Below are positions 35,053-43,385 of a DNA stretch of 63,726 nt, in pieces. A program made the translations under genes and the position numbers. Numbering within the stretch: the stretch's first letter is position 1; every line of letters starts with the position of its first letter. This DNA comes from Mesorhizobium sp. (lineage in GTDB: Bacteria > Pseudomonadota > Alphaproteobacteria > Rhizobiales > Rhizobiaceae), in assembly GCA_004020545.1 (NCBI GenBank), contig SAQE01000035.1, positions 1-63,726 on the forward strand. The letters are read 5' to 3'. Under the pieces are notes generated by a model. The model was not told the DNA's origin. It made no database searches and saw only the letters and a program-made list of their open reading frames with translations.

Positions 35053-35127
35053 GCGCCTATCGGCGCGAGAAATTCGGAAATGGTTACGCGTGACTTCGGA
35101 GATTCGTTATGGGCGCCTACCGGCGCG
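35053..35127. promoter_or_regulatory. Two near-identical palindromes exactly 60 bases apart
   Basis: GCGCCTATCGGCGCG at 35053-35067 and GCGCCTACCGGCGCG at 35113-35127. Each contains the inverted repeat GCGCC-N4-GGCGC. They lie in the 391-base gap between the divergent GMC and monooxygenase genes, which otherwise holds nothing I can name. A shared operator is likely; the regulator is unknown. Confidence 0.45.
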
Positions 35128-35288
35128 TGCTGCTACTTGTGGGCTGCAATAGAGAGACGGTCGGATGGCGCGGCTGCTTGTCCAGAACACGGCGAACGGG
35201 GTCACCCAGGGCTGCGTCTACCTGCCGTCGGAAATCGGTTTTCATCCCGCGCGGCGGAAGCTGTCGGATAGTCGGAAAAGGACTGAGC

Positions 35289-36563
35289 ATGTCGGTTGAG
35301 ACGATAGACACGCTTGTCGTTGGCGGCGGCCAGGCGGGGGTGGCTATGAGCGAGCACCTGACCAAATGCAGGGTGCCTCATCTCATTCTCGAGCGCGGCC
35401 GGATCGCCGAGCGCTGGCGCTCGCAGCGCTGGGATTCCCTGGTCGCCAATGGCCCGGCCTGGCATGACCGGTTCCCGGGCATGGAATTTGCGCGGACTGG
35501 TCTGGATGGCTTTCCCTCCAAGGAGGAGGTTGCCGACTATTTTGTCGCCTACGCAAAGCAGATCAACGCGCCGATCCGCTGCGGCGTGGAGGTCAAGCTT
35601 GTGCGGAGACATGTCGGTCGGCCCGGGTTCCGCGTCGAGACGTCGGACGGCGTGATCGAAGCCAACAGCGTCGTCGCCGCGACCGGACCTTTCCAGATCC
35701 CCGTTATTCCGCCTGTCGTTCCTGGCGATGCCGGCGTCCTGCAAATCCATTCCAGCGCCTACCGCAATCCCGAGCAACTGCCAAAAGGCGCGGTGCTGGT
35801 GGTCGGAGCGGGATCCTCGGGTGTGCAGATCGCGGACGAGCTCCAGCGCGCGGGAAAACGCGTCTATCTCTCGGTCGGCCCGCACGACCGCCCGCCGCGG
35901 GCCTATCGCGGCCGCGACTTCTGCTGGTGGCTGGGCGTCCTCGGCAAATGGGATGCCGAAACCCCGGGACCCGGCACCGAACATGTCACGATCGCGGTGA
36001 GCGGCGCACGCGGCGGCGAAACGATCGATTTCCGTCGTCTGGCCGCGCAGGGGCTGACCCTGGTCGGCATGACGAAGGCGTATCATGACGGCGTGATGAC
36101 CTTCGCGCCCGATCTTGCGAACAATATCGCACGCGGCGACGCCAGCCTGATGTCGCTGCTGGACGAAGCCGACGCTTATGTAACGCTGAACGGTCTTGAC
36201 CTCCCGGAAGAGCCCGCTGCGCGCCGGATCGAGCCCGATCCGGAATGCATGACCAATCCGATCCGCGAGCTCAACCTGGCCGAAGCCGGGATAGCGTCGA
36301 TCATCTGGGCGACGGGCTTTGCCGTCGACTATAGCTGGTTGCAGGTCGATGCTTTCGACGAGAAGGGCCGGCCAAGGCACCAGCGCGGCGTCTCGACCGA
36401 GCCGGGGATCTATTTCCTGGGGCTGCCGTGGCAGTCGCGAAGAGGGTCGAGTTTTATCTGGGGCGTATGGCACGATGCCAAGCACCTGGCGGACCGCATC
36501 TCCACGCAGCGCAAATATCTGGCCTACCACGCTGCCGCGAAGCGCGAGACCGTGGATGCCTGA
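35289..36563 (+). CDS. Flavin-containing monooxygenase-like oxidoreductase
   Basis: This 424-residue protein has two Rossmann motifs, GGGQAGVAMSEHL at residues 12-24 for FAD and GAGSSGVQIADEL near 170 for NAD(P)H. A late ATG motif, WATGFAVDYSWL, is typical of CzcO/FMO-like enzymes. Members oxidise amines, sulfides, ketones or indole-pyruvate; the substrate here is unknown. The ATG at 35289 replaces a longer frame from 35109. It begins a run of plus-strand genes with RidA and DUF1028 that likely share a transcript. Confidence 0.85.
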   Translation: MSVETIDTLVVGGGQAGVAMSEHLTKCRVPHLILERGRIAERWRSQRWDSLVANGPAWHDRFPGMEFARTGLDGFPSKEEVADYFVAYAKQINAPIRCGVEVKLVRRHVGRPGFRVETSDGVIEANSVVAATGPFQIPVIPPVVPGDAGVLQIHSSAYRNPEQLPKGAVLVVGAGSSGVQIADELQRAGKRVYLSVGPHDRPPRAYRGRDFCWWLGVLGKWDAETPGPGTEHVTIAVSGARGGETIDFRRLAAQGLTLVGMTKAYHDGVMTFAPDLANNIARGDASLMSLLDEADAYVTLNGLDLPEEPAARRIEPDPECMTNPIRELNLAEAGIASIIWATGFAVDYSWLQVDAFDEKGRPRHQRGVSTEPGIYFLGLPWQSRRGSSFIWGVWHDAKHLADRISTQRKYLAYHAAAKRETVDA

Positions 36564-36607
36564 CCAGAGCCGACGATCGCTGCGAGCCCGACCTGATGGA
36601 GACCAAG

Positions 36608-37024
36608 ATGGCGCATACGCGAATTCGCACCTTCAACACCAAGGATACCTATCCCGAGCAGAAGCTCGACAATGATCTCTGCCAGGCGGTTGTCACGCGC
36701 GGCGGCCGCACCGTCTATCTGCGCGGCCAGTGCCCGCAGGATCTCGACACCGCCAGGAACATCGGCAGTCACGATCCGGTCGAGCAGACCCACAAGGTCA
36801 TGCAGAACATCAAGCAGCTCATCGAGGAATGCGGCGGCACGATGGAGCATCTGGTGAAGGTGGTGGTCTATCTCACCGACGTCCGCCATCGCGAGGCCGT
36901 CTACCGGACGATGGGCGAATACATCAAAGGGGTGCATCCGGTTTCGACCGGCCTCGTCGTGTCGGCCTTGGCGCGGCCGGAATGGCTGGTCGAGATCGAC
37001 GCCACCGCCGTCATTCCGGACTGA
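36608..37024 (+). CDS. RidA-family imine/enamine deaminase-like protein
   Basis: This 138-residue protein has the YjgF/RidA fold. Family features are RTVYLRGQCPQD, the helix QTHKVMQNIKQLIEECGG and VVVYLTDVRHREAVY. The catalytic Arg of true RidA, normally in a C-terminal (S/T)-R-xx-V context, seems replaced around ARPEWLVEIDATAV by an ARPEW block that still contains Arg. The ATG at 36608 follows GGAG by nine bases. It sits 45 bases after the monooxygenase and 5 bases before DUF1028, so an operon is likely. It may clear reactive imines made in the pathway. Confidence 0.85.
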   Translation: MAHTRIRTFNTKDTYPEQKLDNDLCQAVVTRGGRTVYLRGQCPQDLDTARNIGSHDPVEQTHKVMQNIKQLIEECGGTMEHLVKVVVYLTDVRHREAVYRTMGEYIKGVHPVSTGLVVSALARPEWLVEIDATAVIPD

Positions 37025-37029
37025 TCGCC

Positions 37030-37704
37030 ATGACCTTCTCCATCGTCGCGCGCTGCCGGCGCACGGGCATGTTCGGGGTGGCGGTGTCCTCGTCATCTCC
37101 CGCCGTTGCGGCCCGTTGCGCCTATGCGCAAGCCGGCGTCGGTGCGGTCGCCAGCCAGAACGTCACCGACCCGACGCTCGGGCCTCGGGCATTGGAGTTG
37201 ATGGCGCGCGGCGCTTCCGCCACCGAGGCCGTCGCGATCCTGAAGCGGACCGGCGCTTTCACCGAATACCGGCAGATACTGGCTGTCGACGCCGCGGGCG
37301 TCAGCGCAATCCATTCAGGGCCAAAGGCGCTTGGAATCTGGGCCGAGGCGGGCGGAGAGGACGTCGCCTGCGGCGGCAACCTGCTTGCGAATGACGGAAT
37401 TCCGCAGGCCATGGTCGATGCTTTCCTCGCCTCCGAAGGCGACCTTGGCGACCGGCTGATCGCCACGATGCGTGCGGCGCTTCATGCCGGCGGCGAGGCG
37501 GGGCCTGTCCGCTCCGCCGGCATGAAGCTGGTGCGGGATGTTTCGTGGCCCGTCGCCGACCTGCGCTGCGACTGGACTGAGGCGTGTCCGATCGAGCAGT
37601 TGGCAACTTTATGGGAAATCTACAAGCCCCAGCTCGACGCCTACGTCACCCGTGCCCTCAACCCGTCCGATGCGCCGAGTTACGGCGTTCCCGGTGACGA
37701 GTAG
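37030..37704 (+). CDS. DUF1028 family, putative Ntn-hydrolase
   Basis: This 224-residue protein begins MTFSIVARCRRTGMFGVAVS, the family hallmark, with Thr2 as the likely N-terminal nucleophile after Met removal. Other typical blocks are AGVGAVASQNVTDP and GGNLLANDGIPQAM. DUF1028 genes often sit beside RidA and amidohydrolases, suggesting an amide- or peptide-cleaving role that is not well established. It begins five bases after RidA. The ATG at 37030 is fixed by the family start. The next sequence is an aldehyde dehydrogenase remnant. Confidence 0.85.
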   Translation: MTFSIVARCRRTGMFGVAVSSSSPAVAARCAYAQAGVGAVASQNVTDPTLGPRALELMARGASATEAVAILKRTGAFTEYRQILAVDAAGVSAIHSGPKALGIWAEAGGEDVACGGNLLANDGIPQAMVDAFLASEGDLGDRLIATMRAALHAGGEAGPVRSAGMKLVRDVSWPVADLRCDWTEACPIEQLATLWEIYKPQLDAYVTRALNPSDAPSYGVPGDE

Positions 37705-37725
37705 TCCCGACAATCTGGAGACGGC

Positions 37726-37982
37726 ATGAGCGCACTCAGCCATAAGGAATGGGTGGGCAAGGCGTCCGCGATCCGTTTCCGCGACAAGGCGTTCATCGGC
37801 GGCAAGCCGGTGCCCGCGCGCTCCGGCCGGACTTTCGCCAGCATCAATCCGGCCACGGGAGCGACGTTCGCCGAGGTCGCCTCCGGTCCGGCTTCGGGCG
37901 TGATCTGTCGCTGCACGCGCTCGACAAATACACGGCGTTGAAGACCACCTGGATCAAGTACCGAGGAGCGGCCGCGACTTGA
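37726..37982 (+). pseudogene. Aldehyde dehydrogenase reduced to its two ends
   Basis: The first 45 or so codons encode an aldehyde dehydrogenase N-terminus, with AFIGGKPVPARSGRTFASIN and PATGATFAEVA. Near 37893 the sequence jumps to the extreme C-terminus, SGFGRDLSLHALDKYTALKT, in another frame, ending at 37982. About 430 codons, including the catalytic Cys and Glu, are missing. This is an internal deletion that keeps both ends. It follows DUF1028 by 21 bases, so the intact gene was probably part of the same operon. Confidence 0.85.
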
Positions 37983-38012
37983 TCAGCGGGTGCAAACCGG
38001 CAACATAGAACC

Positions 38013-38948
38013 ATGCCGCTCCGCTTCACGCTCAGACAACTCGAATACTTCGTCGCCGTCGGCGAAGCCGGCTCGATCGCCAAGGCGGCCGAGCAGGTGA
38101 ATGTCTCACCGCCGTCGATCTCGGCGTCGATCGCCCAGCTCGAGGCGGAGTTCGGCGTTCAGCTCTTCGTGCGCAAGCACTCGCATGCGCTGGCGCTGAC
38201 CGCGGGCGGGCGCCTGTTCCTCAAGGAAGCCGCACGGCTGCTCAACGACGCGGATGCGCTGCACGACATTGCCGGCGATATCGCGGAAAAGGTGCGCGGA
38301 CCGCTGGCGATCGGCTGCCTTCTTACCTTCGCGCAGATTGTGCTGCCGACGCTGCGCAGGAAATTCGAGGACGCCTATCCGGACGTGCGCGTCAGGCAGT
38401 TCGAGCGCAACCAGGGGCAATTGTTCGAGATGCTGCAGCGTGGCGAGATAGACGCAGCACTCACCTATGATCTCGAACTGTCGCAGGACATGACGTTCGA
38501 GCCGCTGATGCAGTTGCCGGCCTACGTGATGCTGCCGGCCGCGCATCGCCTGGCGGGCAGGGCGGGCATCACGCCGGAGGAACTGGTCGATGAGCCGATG
38601 GTGCTTCTCGACCTGCCCTACAGCCGCGAATATTTCCTCTCGGCCTTCCAGCCCAAGGGCCTGCGGCCCAAGATCGCCGAGCGCACCGGCGACATCGCCG
38701 TGATGCGCTCGATGGTCGCAAACGGCTTCGGCTACGGTATCGCCAACATGCGGCCGCTCAACACCATGTCGCCGGACGGCAAATTGCTGGTCTTCGTGCC
38801 CCTGCTGGGCGACATCAGGCCGCTGACCATGGGAATTGCGCTGCCGAATGCCGAGCACCGCACGCTGACGGTGCAGGCCTTCATCGATCACTGTCGCCGC
38901 TTCGTCGTCGAGCAAGGCGTCTTCGGCACCGAACGCATCGTCAAATAA
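38013..38948 (+). CDS. LysR-type transcriptional regulator
   Basis: This 311-residue protein has an N-terminal winged HTH (about 5-65: FTLRQLEYFVAVGEAGSIAK through ISASIAQLEAEFG) and a LysR effector-binding domain (about 95-300). It probably controls genes of this island; the effector is unknown. Its ATG is 31 bases after the aldehyde dehydrogenase remnant. It is convergent with argE, with only six bases between the stops. Length and layout are normal. Confidence 0.9.
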   Translation: MPLRFTLRQLEYFVAVGEAGSIAKAAEQVNVSPPSISASIAQLEAEFGVQLFVRKHSHALALTAGGRLFLKEAARLLNDADALHDIAGDIAEKVRGPLAIGCLLTFAQIVLPTLRRKFEDAYPDVRVRQFERNQGQLFEMLQRGEIDAALTYDLELSQDMTFEPLMQLPAYVMLPAAHRLAGRAGITPEELVDEPMVLLDLPYSREYFLSAFQPKGLRPKIAERTGDIAVMRSMVANGFGYGIANMRPLNTMSPDGKLLVFVPLLGDIRPLTMGIALPNAEHRTLTVQAFIDHCRRFVVEQGVFGTERIVK

Positions 38949-38954
38949 GCGATA

Positions 38955-40112
38955 TCACGGCCAGCCGTCGGCGAGCCGCGACAGCAGTGTCTCCAGCATC
39001 CCGTCGCAACGCCGCAACTGTTCGACACTGACAAATTCGTCCGGCTTGTGTCCCTGTGCCATGGAACCCGGTCCGCAGACGACGGCCGGCGTGCCGAGAT
39101 CGCGGCTGAACAATCCGCCTTCCGTGCCGAAAGCGACTTTCATGGTGTCGTTGGCGCCGGTCAGAGATTTGACGAAAGCCACCGCTTCCGAAGCGGCCGG
39201 CGTGTCGAGGCCCGGATAGGTGTTGGTGATCTCGATGTCGATCGCCGCTTCGGCCGCGATCGAAGCGGCGTCGGCGGCAATGCGCGCCGCAGCAATGCGC
39301 AGCCTGTCGAGAATGACGGTGGCATCGTCGGCGGCAACGTTGCGGATCTCGAAATCGACCTGGCAAATGTTGGGCACGATGTTGAGTGCCACGCCGGCAT
39401 TGATCTTGCCGACATGCACGGTCGTATAGGGAATGTCGTAATCGCCGTCGCGTGCGCCTTCGCGGGCCAGCCGGTCCTGTTCGTCGCGCAAGGCCCGCAC
39501 GAAATCGCAACCGAGATGGATGGCGTTGAGCGCCAGCGGAGCGAGCGCCGAATGGCCTTCGCGGCCCCTGCAGACGGCGCGAGCCGCAAGCTTGCCCTTG
39601 TGCCCCGTCGCCACCTGCATGTTGGTCGGCTCGCCGACGATGCACAGCAGCGGGCGTTGCGGTGCCGCGCTCAGCATTTCGATGAGGTCGCGCACGCCGA
39701 GACAGCCGACTTCCTCGTCGTAGGAGAGCGCGAGATGCAAGGGCGTGCGAAGCGTCATCCTCGAGGCTGTGAGGCAGGCCGCGAGCGCGGAGGCCACGAA
39801 ACCCTTCATGTCCGCCGCGCCGCGCCCGTAAAGCTTGCCGTCACGCGCGGTCATCGCGAACGGCGGCAGCGTCCAGTTCTGGCCGTCGACGGGAACGACG
39901 TCGGTGTGGCCGGACAGCATGATACCGAGCTTGTCGGCCGGCCCGATCGTGGCAAAGAGATTGGCCTTGTGGCCGTCCGCGCTGTGGATGATCCGGCTGG
40001 CAATACCGCTCGCGCCGAGCAGCTCGGCCGCATAGCCGATGAGGTCGAGGTTCGAATCGCGGCTTACTGTCGGGAAGGCGATCAGCCGTTCGAGGATCCT
40101 GATGCTGTCCAT
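38955..40112 (-). CDS. argE: ArgE/DapE-family deacylase (acetylornithine deacetylase type)
   Basis: This 385-residue M20 metallopeptidase-fold protein has metal ligands in LSGHTDVVPVDGQ (His, Asp), GRGAADMKGF, EEVGCLG (Glu pair) and the final His in AQGHKPDEFV. The dimerisation domain spans about 175-290. ArgE removes acetyl from N-acetylornithine, but in catabolic islands relatives deacylate other amino acids. The ATG at 40112 is preferred over 40154. It is divergent from the TMADH-like gene across 224 bases with no clear operator found. The symbol reflects the closest named family, and the true substrate may differ. Confidence 0.8.
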   Translation of the reverse strand: MDSIRILERLIAFPTVSRDSNLDLIGYAAELLGASGIASRIIHSADGHKANLFATIGPADKLGIMLSGHTDVVPVDGQNWTLPPFAMTARDGKLYGRGAADMKGFVASALAACLTASRMTLRTPLHLALSYDEEVGCLGVRDLIEMLSAAPQRPLLCIVGEPTNMQVATGHKGKLAARAVCRGREGHSALAPLALNAIHLGCDFVRALRDEQDRLAREGARDGDYDIPYTTVHVGKINAGVALNIVPNICQVDFEIRNVAADDATVILDRLRIAAARIAADAASIAAEAAIDIEITNTYPGLDTPAASEAVAFVKSLTGANDTMKVAFGTEGGLFSRDLGTPAVVCGPGSMAQGHKPDEFVSVEQLRRCDGMLETLLSRLADGWP

Positions 40113-40336
40113 GTCTCGTGTTCCGTTGCTGCAAACGGCTGTGTAGCATCGCACCGCGGAGGCCCTGAAGACGCATTTGGCTCAGCGCAGGTTCATTCGA
40201 GACTAATCCACGCAAGGCGCGATTAGGCGCGTCCTAATCCGCGCAGAAGAAATCCGTAGTTTTCCCGCACCCGCGCCAACTTATGAGTAGTCTCGGCAGC
40301 GGCAGCGGCAGCGCCAGCCGACAGGAGGGAAGTGAT

Positions 40337-42407
40337 ATGCGCGACCCGCGCTACGACATTCTGTTCGAACAGATGAAGATCGGCCCGGTGACGGCCAAGA
40401 ACCGCTTCTATCAGGTTCCCCACTGCAATGGCGGCGGCTATCGCGATCCGTCGGCCGCGGCCGAGATGCGCCGCACCAAGTCGGAAGGCGGATGGGGCGT
40501 CATCTTCACCGAGCAGACGGAGATGCATCATACCCTCCGAGATCACGCCCTTCATTGAACTGCGGCTATGGGACGACGCCGACATTCCGGCTCTGGCCAA
40601 GATGGCGAGAGCCATGCACGAGCACGGCGCGCTGGCCGGCATCCAGCTTGCCTATTCCGGCATCAACGGTCCCAACCTCTACACCAAGGAGGTTCCGCGC
40701 GGGCCGTCGGCCCTGCCGATCCGCACCTTCACCAACGACCCGGTGCAGGCGCGCGCCATGGACAGAGAGGATATCCGCGACCTGCGCCGCTGGCACCGCA
40801 ACGCCTTCAAGCGCGCCAAGCAGGCAGGTTTCGATCTGGTGTGCCTCTATGGCGCGCACGGCTTCGGCATCATCCAGCATTTCCTCTCGACCGCCACCAA
40901 CCAGCGCAGCGACGAATATGGCGGCTCGCTGCAAAACCGCTCGCGGCTGATGCGCGAGCTGATCGAGGAAGGGCGCGACGCGATTGGCGACACCTGCGGC
41001 CTGACGCTCAGGCTGTCGCTCGACGAGATGATCGGCGAGCTTGGCTTCGCCAACTCGGAAGTCCGCGACATGATCGAGATGCATGCCGACCTGCCCGATC
41101 TCTGGGACCTCGCCCACGGCGCCTGGGAGGATTGCTCCGGGCCGTCGCGCTTCAAGGAAGAGGCGGCGCAGGAGAGCCTCGTCTCCGGCATCAAGAAGCT
41201 GACCTCGAAGCCGGTCGTCGGCGTCGGCCGCTTCACTTCGCCCGACGTGATGGTCAGGATGATCAGGTCGGGCACGCTCGACTTCATCGGCTGCGCGCGC
41301 CCGTCGATCGCCGATCCCTTCCTGCCGAGGAAGATCGAGGAGGGGCGCATCGAGGACATCCGCGAATGCATCGGCTGCAACATCTGCATCACCGGCGACA
41401 TGACGATGTCGATCTCGCGCTGCACGCAGAACCCGACCTTCATGGAGGAATGGCGCAAGGGCTGGCATCCGGAGCGCATGCAGGCCAAGGGCGACAGCGA
41501 CAGCGTGCTGATCGTCGGCGCCGGGCCTGCAGGTCTGGAGGCCGCCCGCGCGCTCGGCCTGCGCGGCTACCAGGTGGCGATAGCGGAAGCGGGCACCGAG
41601 CTCGGCGGACGCGTGGCGCGCGAGAGCCGGCTTCCGGGCCTGTCGGCCTGGGGTAGGGTGCGCGATTACCGCCAGTATCAGCTCAGCCAGATGCCGAATG
41701 TCGACATCTATTTCGAAAGCCGGCTGACGGCCGATGACATCCTGTCCTTCGGCTTCCAGAACGTCGCGGTGGCAACCGGGTCGACCTGGCGGCGTGACGG
41801 CGTCGCGCGCGCCCATGTCGTGCCGATGCCGATCGACGCCGCCATGCCGGTCTGCACGCCCGACGATCTGATGGACGGCAAGATGCCTGGCGGCAACGTC
41901 GTGCTGTTCGACGACGATCACTATTACATGGGCGGCGTGCTTGCCGAGCTGATGGCGCGTCAGGGCGCTAAGGTGACCCTGGTGACGCCCTCGGCCTATG
42001 TCTCGGACTGGACCCGCAACACGCTGGAGCAGGGGGCTATCCACCGCCGCCTGGCGGAGCTGGGAATAGATATCGTCCTCAACCGGACCGTCGCGAATAT
42101 AGCGTCAGGCGGGGTCGTCACGGCCTGCATCTATACCGGCGCGCGACGGGAGCTTACGGCCGATGCCGTCGTTCTGGTCACGTCGCGCAGTCAGGACGAC
42201 GCCGTTTGGCGCGAGCTCAAGGCCCGGGAAAACGAGTGGGCCGGCAATGGCATCCGTTCGGTCAAGGCCATCGGCGACGCCGAAGCGCCGGGACCCATCG
42301 CCTGGGCGACCTATGCCGGCCACCGCTTCGCCCGCGAGCTGGACGAGCCCGATATCGGCGACACTTTGCCATTCCGGCGAGAGGTGGCGGCGCTGGCGGT
42401 CGATTGA
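40337..42407 (+). pseudogene. Trimethylamine dehydrogenase-like flavoprotein, frameshifted
   Basis: Two overlapping frames together give a full TMADH/OYE-type protein of about 690 residues. It has an FMN barrel, a 4Fe-4S motif CIGCNICI with a later Cys in SRCTQN, and a C-terminal FAD/NAD module starting VLIVGAGPAGLEAARAL. Cys30 (YQVPHC) matches the Cys that holds FMN in TMADH. One extra C in the run at 40533-40535 shifts the frame after EMHHT. Of the aromatic cage known for TMADH, Tyr60 is Gln and the Trp near the cluster is absent, so an N-methyl amino acid may be the substrate. The indel may be real or a sequencing error. Confidence 0.8.
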
Positions 42408-42408
42408 C

Positions 42409-42498
42409 GTGGAACTCGATCGCCCCGTCTGCGCGTTTTGCGAAGCGCAAGGTTGCGGGCGCGAGGTTCGGGGGCTATGCCGGACCGACATCCCCTGA
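42409..42498 (+). CDS. Possible 29-residue Cys-rich peptide
   Basis: A GTG two bases after the TMADH-like stop opens 29 codons, MELDRPVCAFCEAQGCG and onward, with Cys at residues 8, 11, 16 and 24. The spacing of the first two is CxxC, which could bind metal. It ends 16 bases before fghA. There is no clear ribosome site of its own, but coupling to the upstream stop is possible. It may equally be chance. Confidence 0.35.
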   Translation: MELDRPVCAFCEAQGCGREVRGLCRTDIP

Positions 42499-42514
42499 CA
42501 GGAAGGTGTAGCCG

Positions 42515-43351
42515 ATGAAAGTCCTTTCCACGTCCAAATCGCATGGCGGCGTCCAGGGCGTCTACTCGCATGCCTCGCAGGCTTGCGCCTGCGACATGAC
42601 CTTTGCCGTTTTCGCGCCGCCCCAGGCCGCGGAGGGCCATGTGCCGGTGCTGTGGTACCTGTCGGGCCTTACCTGCACGCATGCCAACGTCATGGACAAG
42701 GGCGAATACCGTCGCCTGGCGGCCGAGCTGGGGCTCGTCATCGTATGCCCCGACACCAGCCCGCGCGGCCCTGATGTTCCGGACGAGAAAGACAATTGGC
42801 AGTTCGGCTGCGGCGCCGGCTTCTACGTCGACGCCACGCAGCCGCCCTATGCGAAAAACTACCGCATGTATTCCTACGTCACCGAGGAATTGCCGGCGCT
42901 CGTCGCCGCGAATTTTCCGGTCGACATGTCGCGCCAGTCGATCTTCGGCCATTCGATGGGCGGGCACGGCGCGCTGACGATCGCGCTGAAGAACCCCGAG
43001 CGCTTCAGGAGCTGCTCGGCCTTCGCGCCGATCGTGCAGCCGACGACGGCGGGCTGGTCGCGGCCGGCGTTCGAAAAATATCTGGGACCGGACGAGAAGA
43101 GCTGGCGCGCCTACGACGCCACGCTTCTCATCGAGGACGGCCATCGCCTGAGTGAGTTGCTGGTCGACCAGGGCACGGCAGACGGCTTCCTCCAGGATGG
43201 TCTTCGCCCGTGGCTGCTCGAGGACGCTTGCGGGAAGGCGGGCATCGCGCTGACGCTGCGCATGCAGGAAGGCTACGACCATTCCTACAACTTCATCTCG
43301 ACCTTCATGGACGACCATCTGAAGTGGCACGCGGCGCGGCTGGCGAGGTAG
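42515..43351 (+). CDS. fghA: S-formylglutathione hydrolase
   Basis: This 278-residue alpha/beta hydrolase belongs to the esterase D family. The nucleophile Ser is in FGHSMGGHGAL, and the Asp and His of the triad are likely in the LVDQGTAD region and GYDHSYNFI. It releases formate from S-formylglutathione in formaldehyde detoxification. A strong AGGAAGG site precedes the ATG. Following a demethylase-like flavoprotein, its presence suggests formaldehyde is produced here. No glutathione-dependent formaldehyde dehydrogenase gene is in view. Confidence 0.93.
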   Translation: MKVLSTSKSHGGVQGVYSHASQACACDMTFAVFAPPQAAEGHVPVLWYLSGLTCTHANVMDKGEYRRLAAELGLVIVCPDTSPRGPDVPDEKDNWQFGCGAGFYVDATQPPYAKNYRMYSYVTEELPALVAANFPVDMSRQSIFGHSMGGHGALTIALKNPERFRSCSAFAPIVQPTTAGWSRPAFEKYLGPDEKSWRAYDATLLIEDGHRLSELLVDQGTADGFLQDGLRPWLLEDACGKAGIALTLRMQEGYDHSYNFISTFMDDHLKWHAARLAR

Positions 43352-43360
43352 CGGAAGCAA

Positions 43361-43372
43361 GCCGGCGCCGGC
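43361..43372. terminator. GC palindrome between convergent fghA and the lyase gene
   Basis: GCCGGCGCCGGC, a perfect 12-base palindrome in the 34-base gap. There is no T-run, so termination is only suggested. Confidence 0.3.
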
Positions 43373-43385
43373 GGCAAGCTTCAGA

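Noticed and set aside
35289-36563. Trimethylamine monooxygenase as identity of the FMO-like gene
   Set aside because: It would fit the methylamine idea, but the sequence looks closer to CzcO-type flavoproteins, and no Tmm-specific motif could be confirmed by eye.
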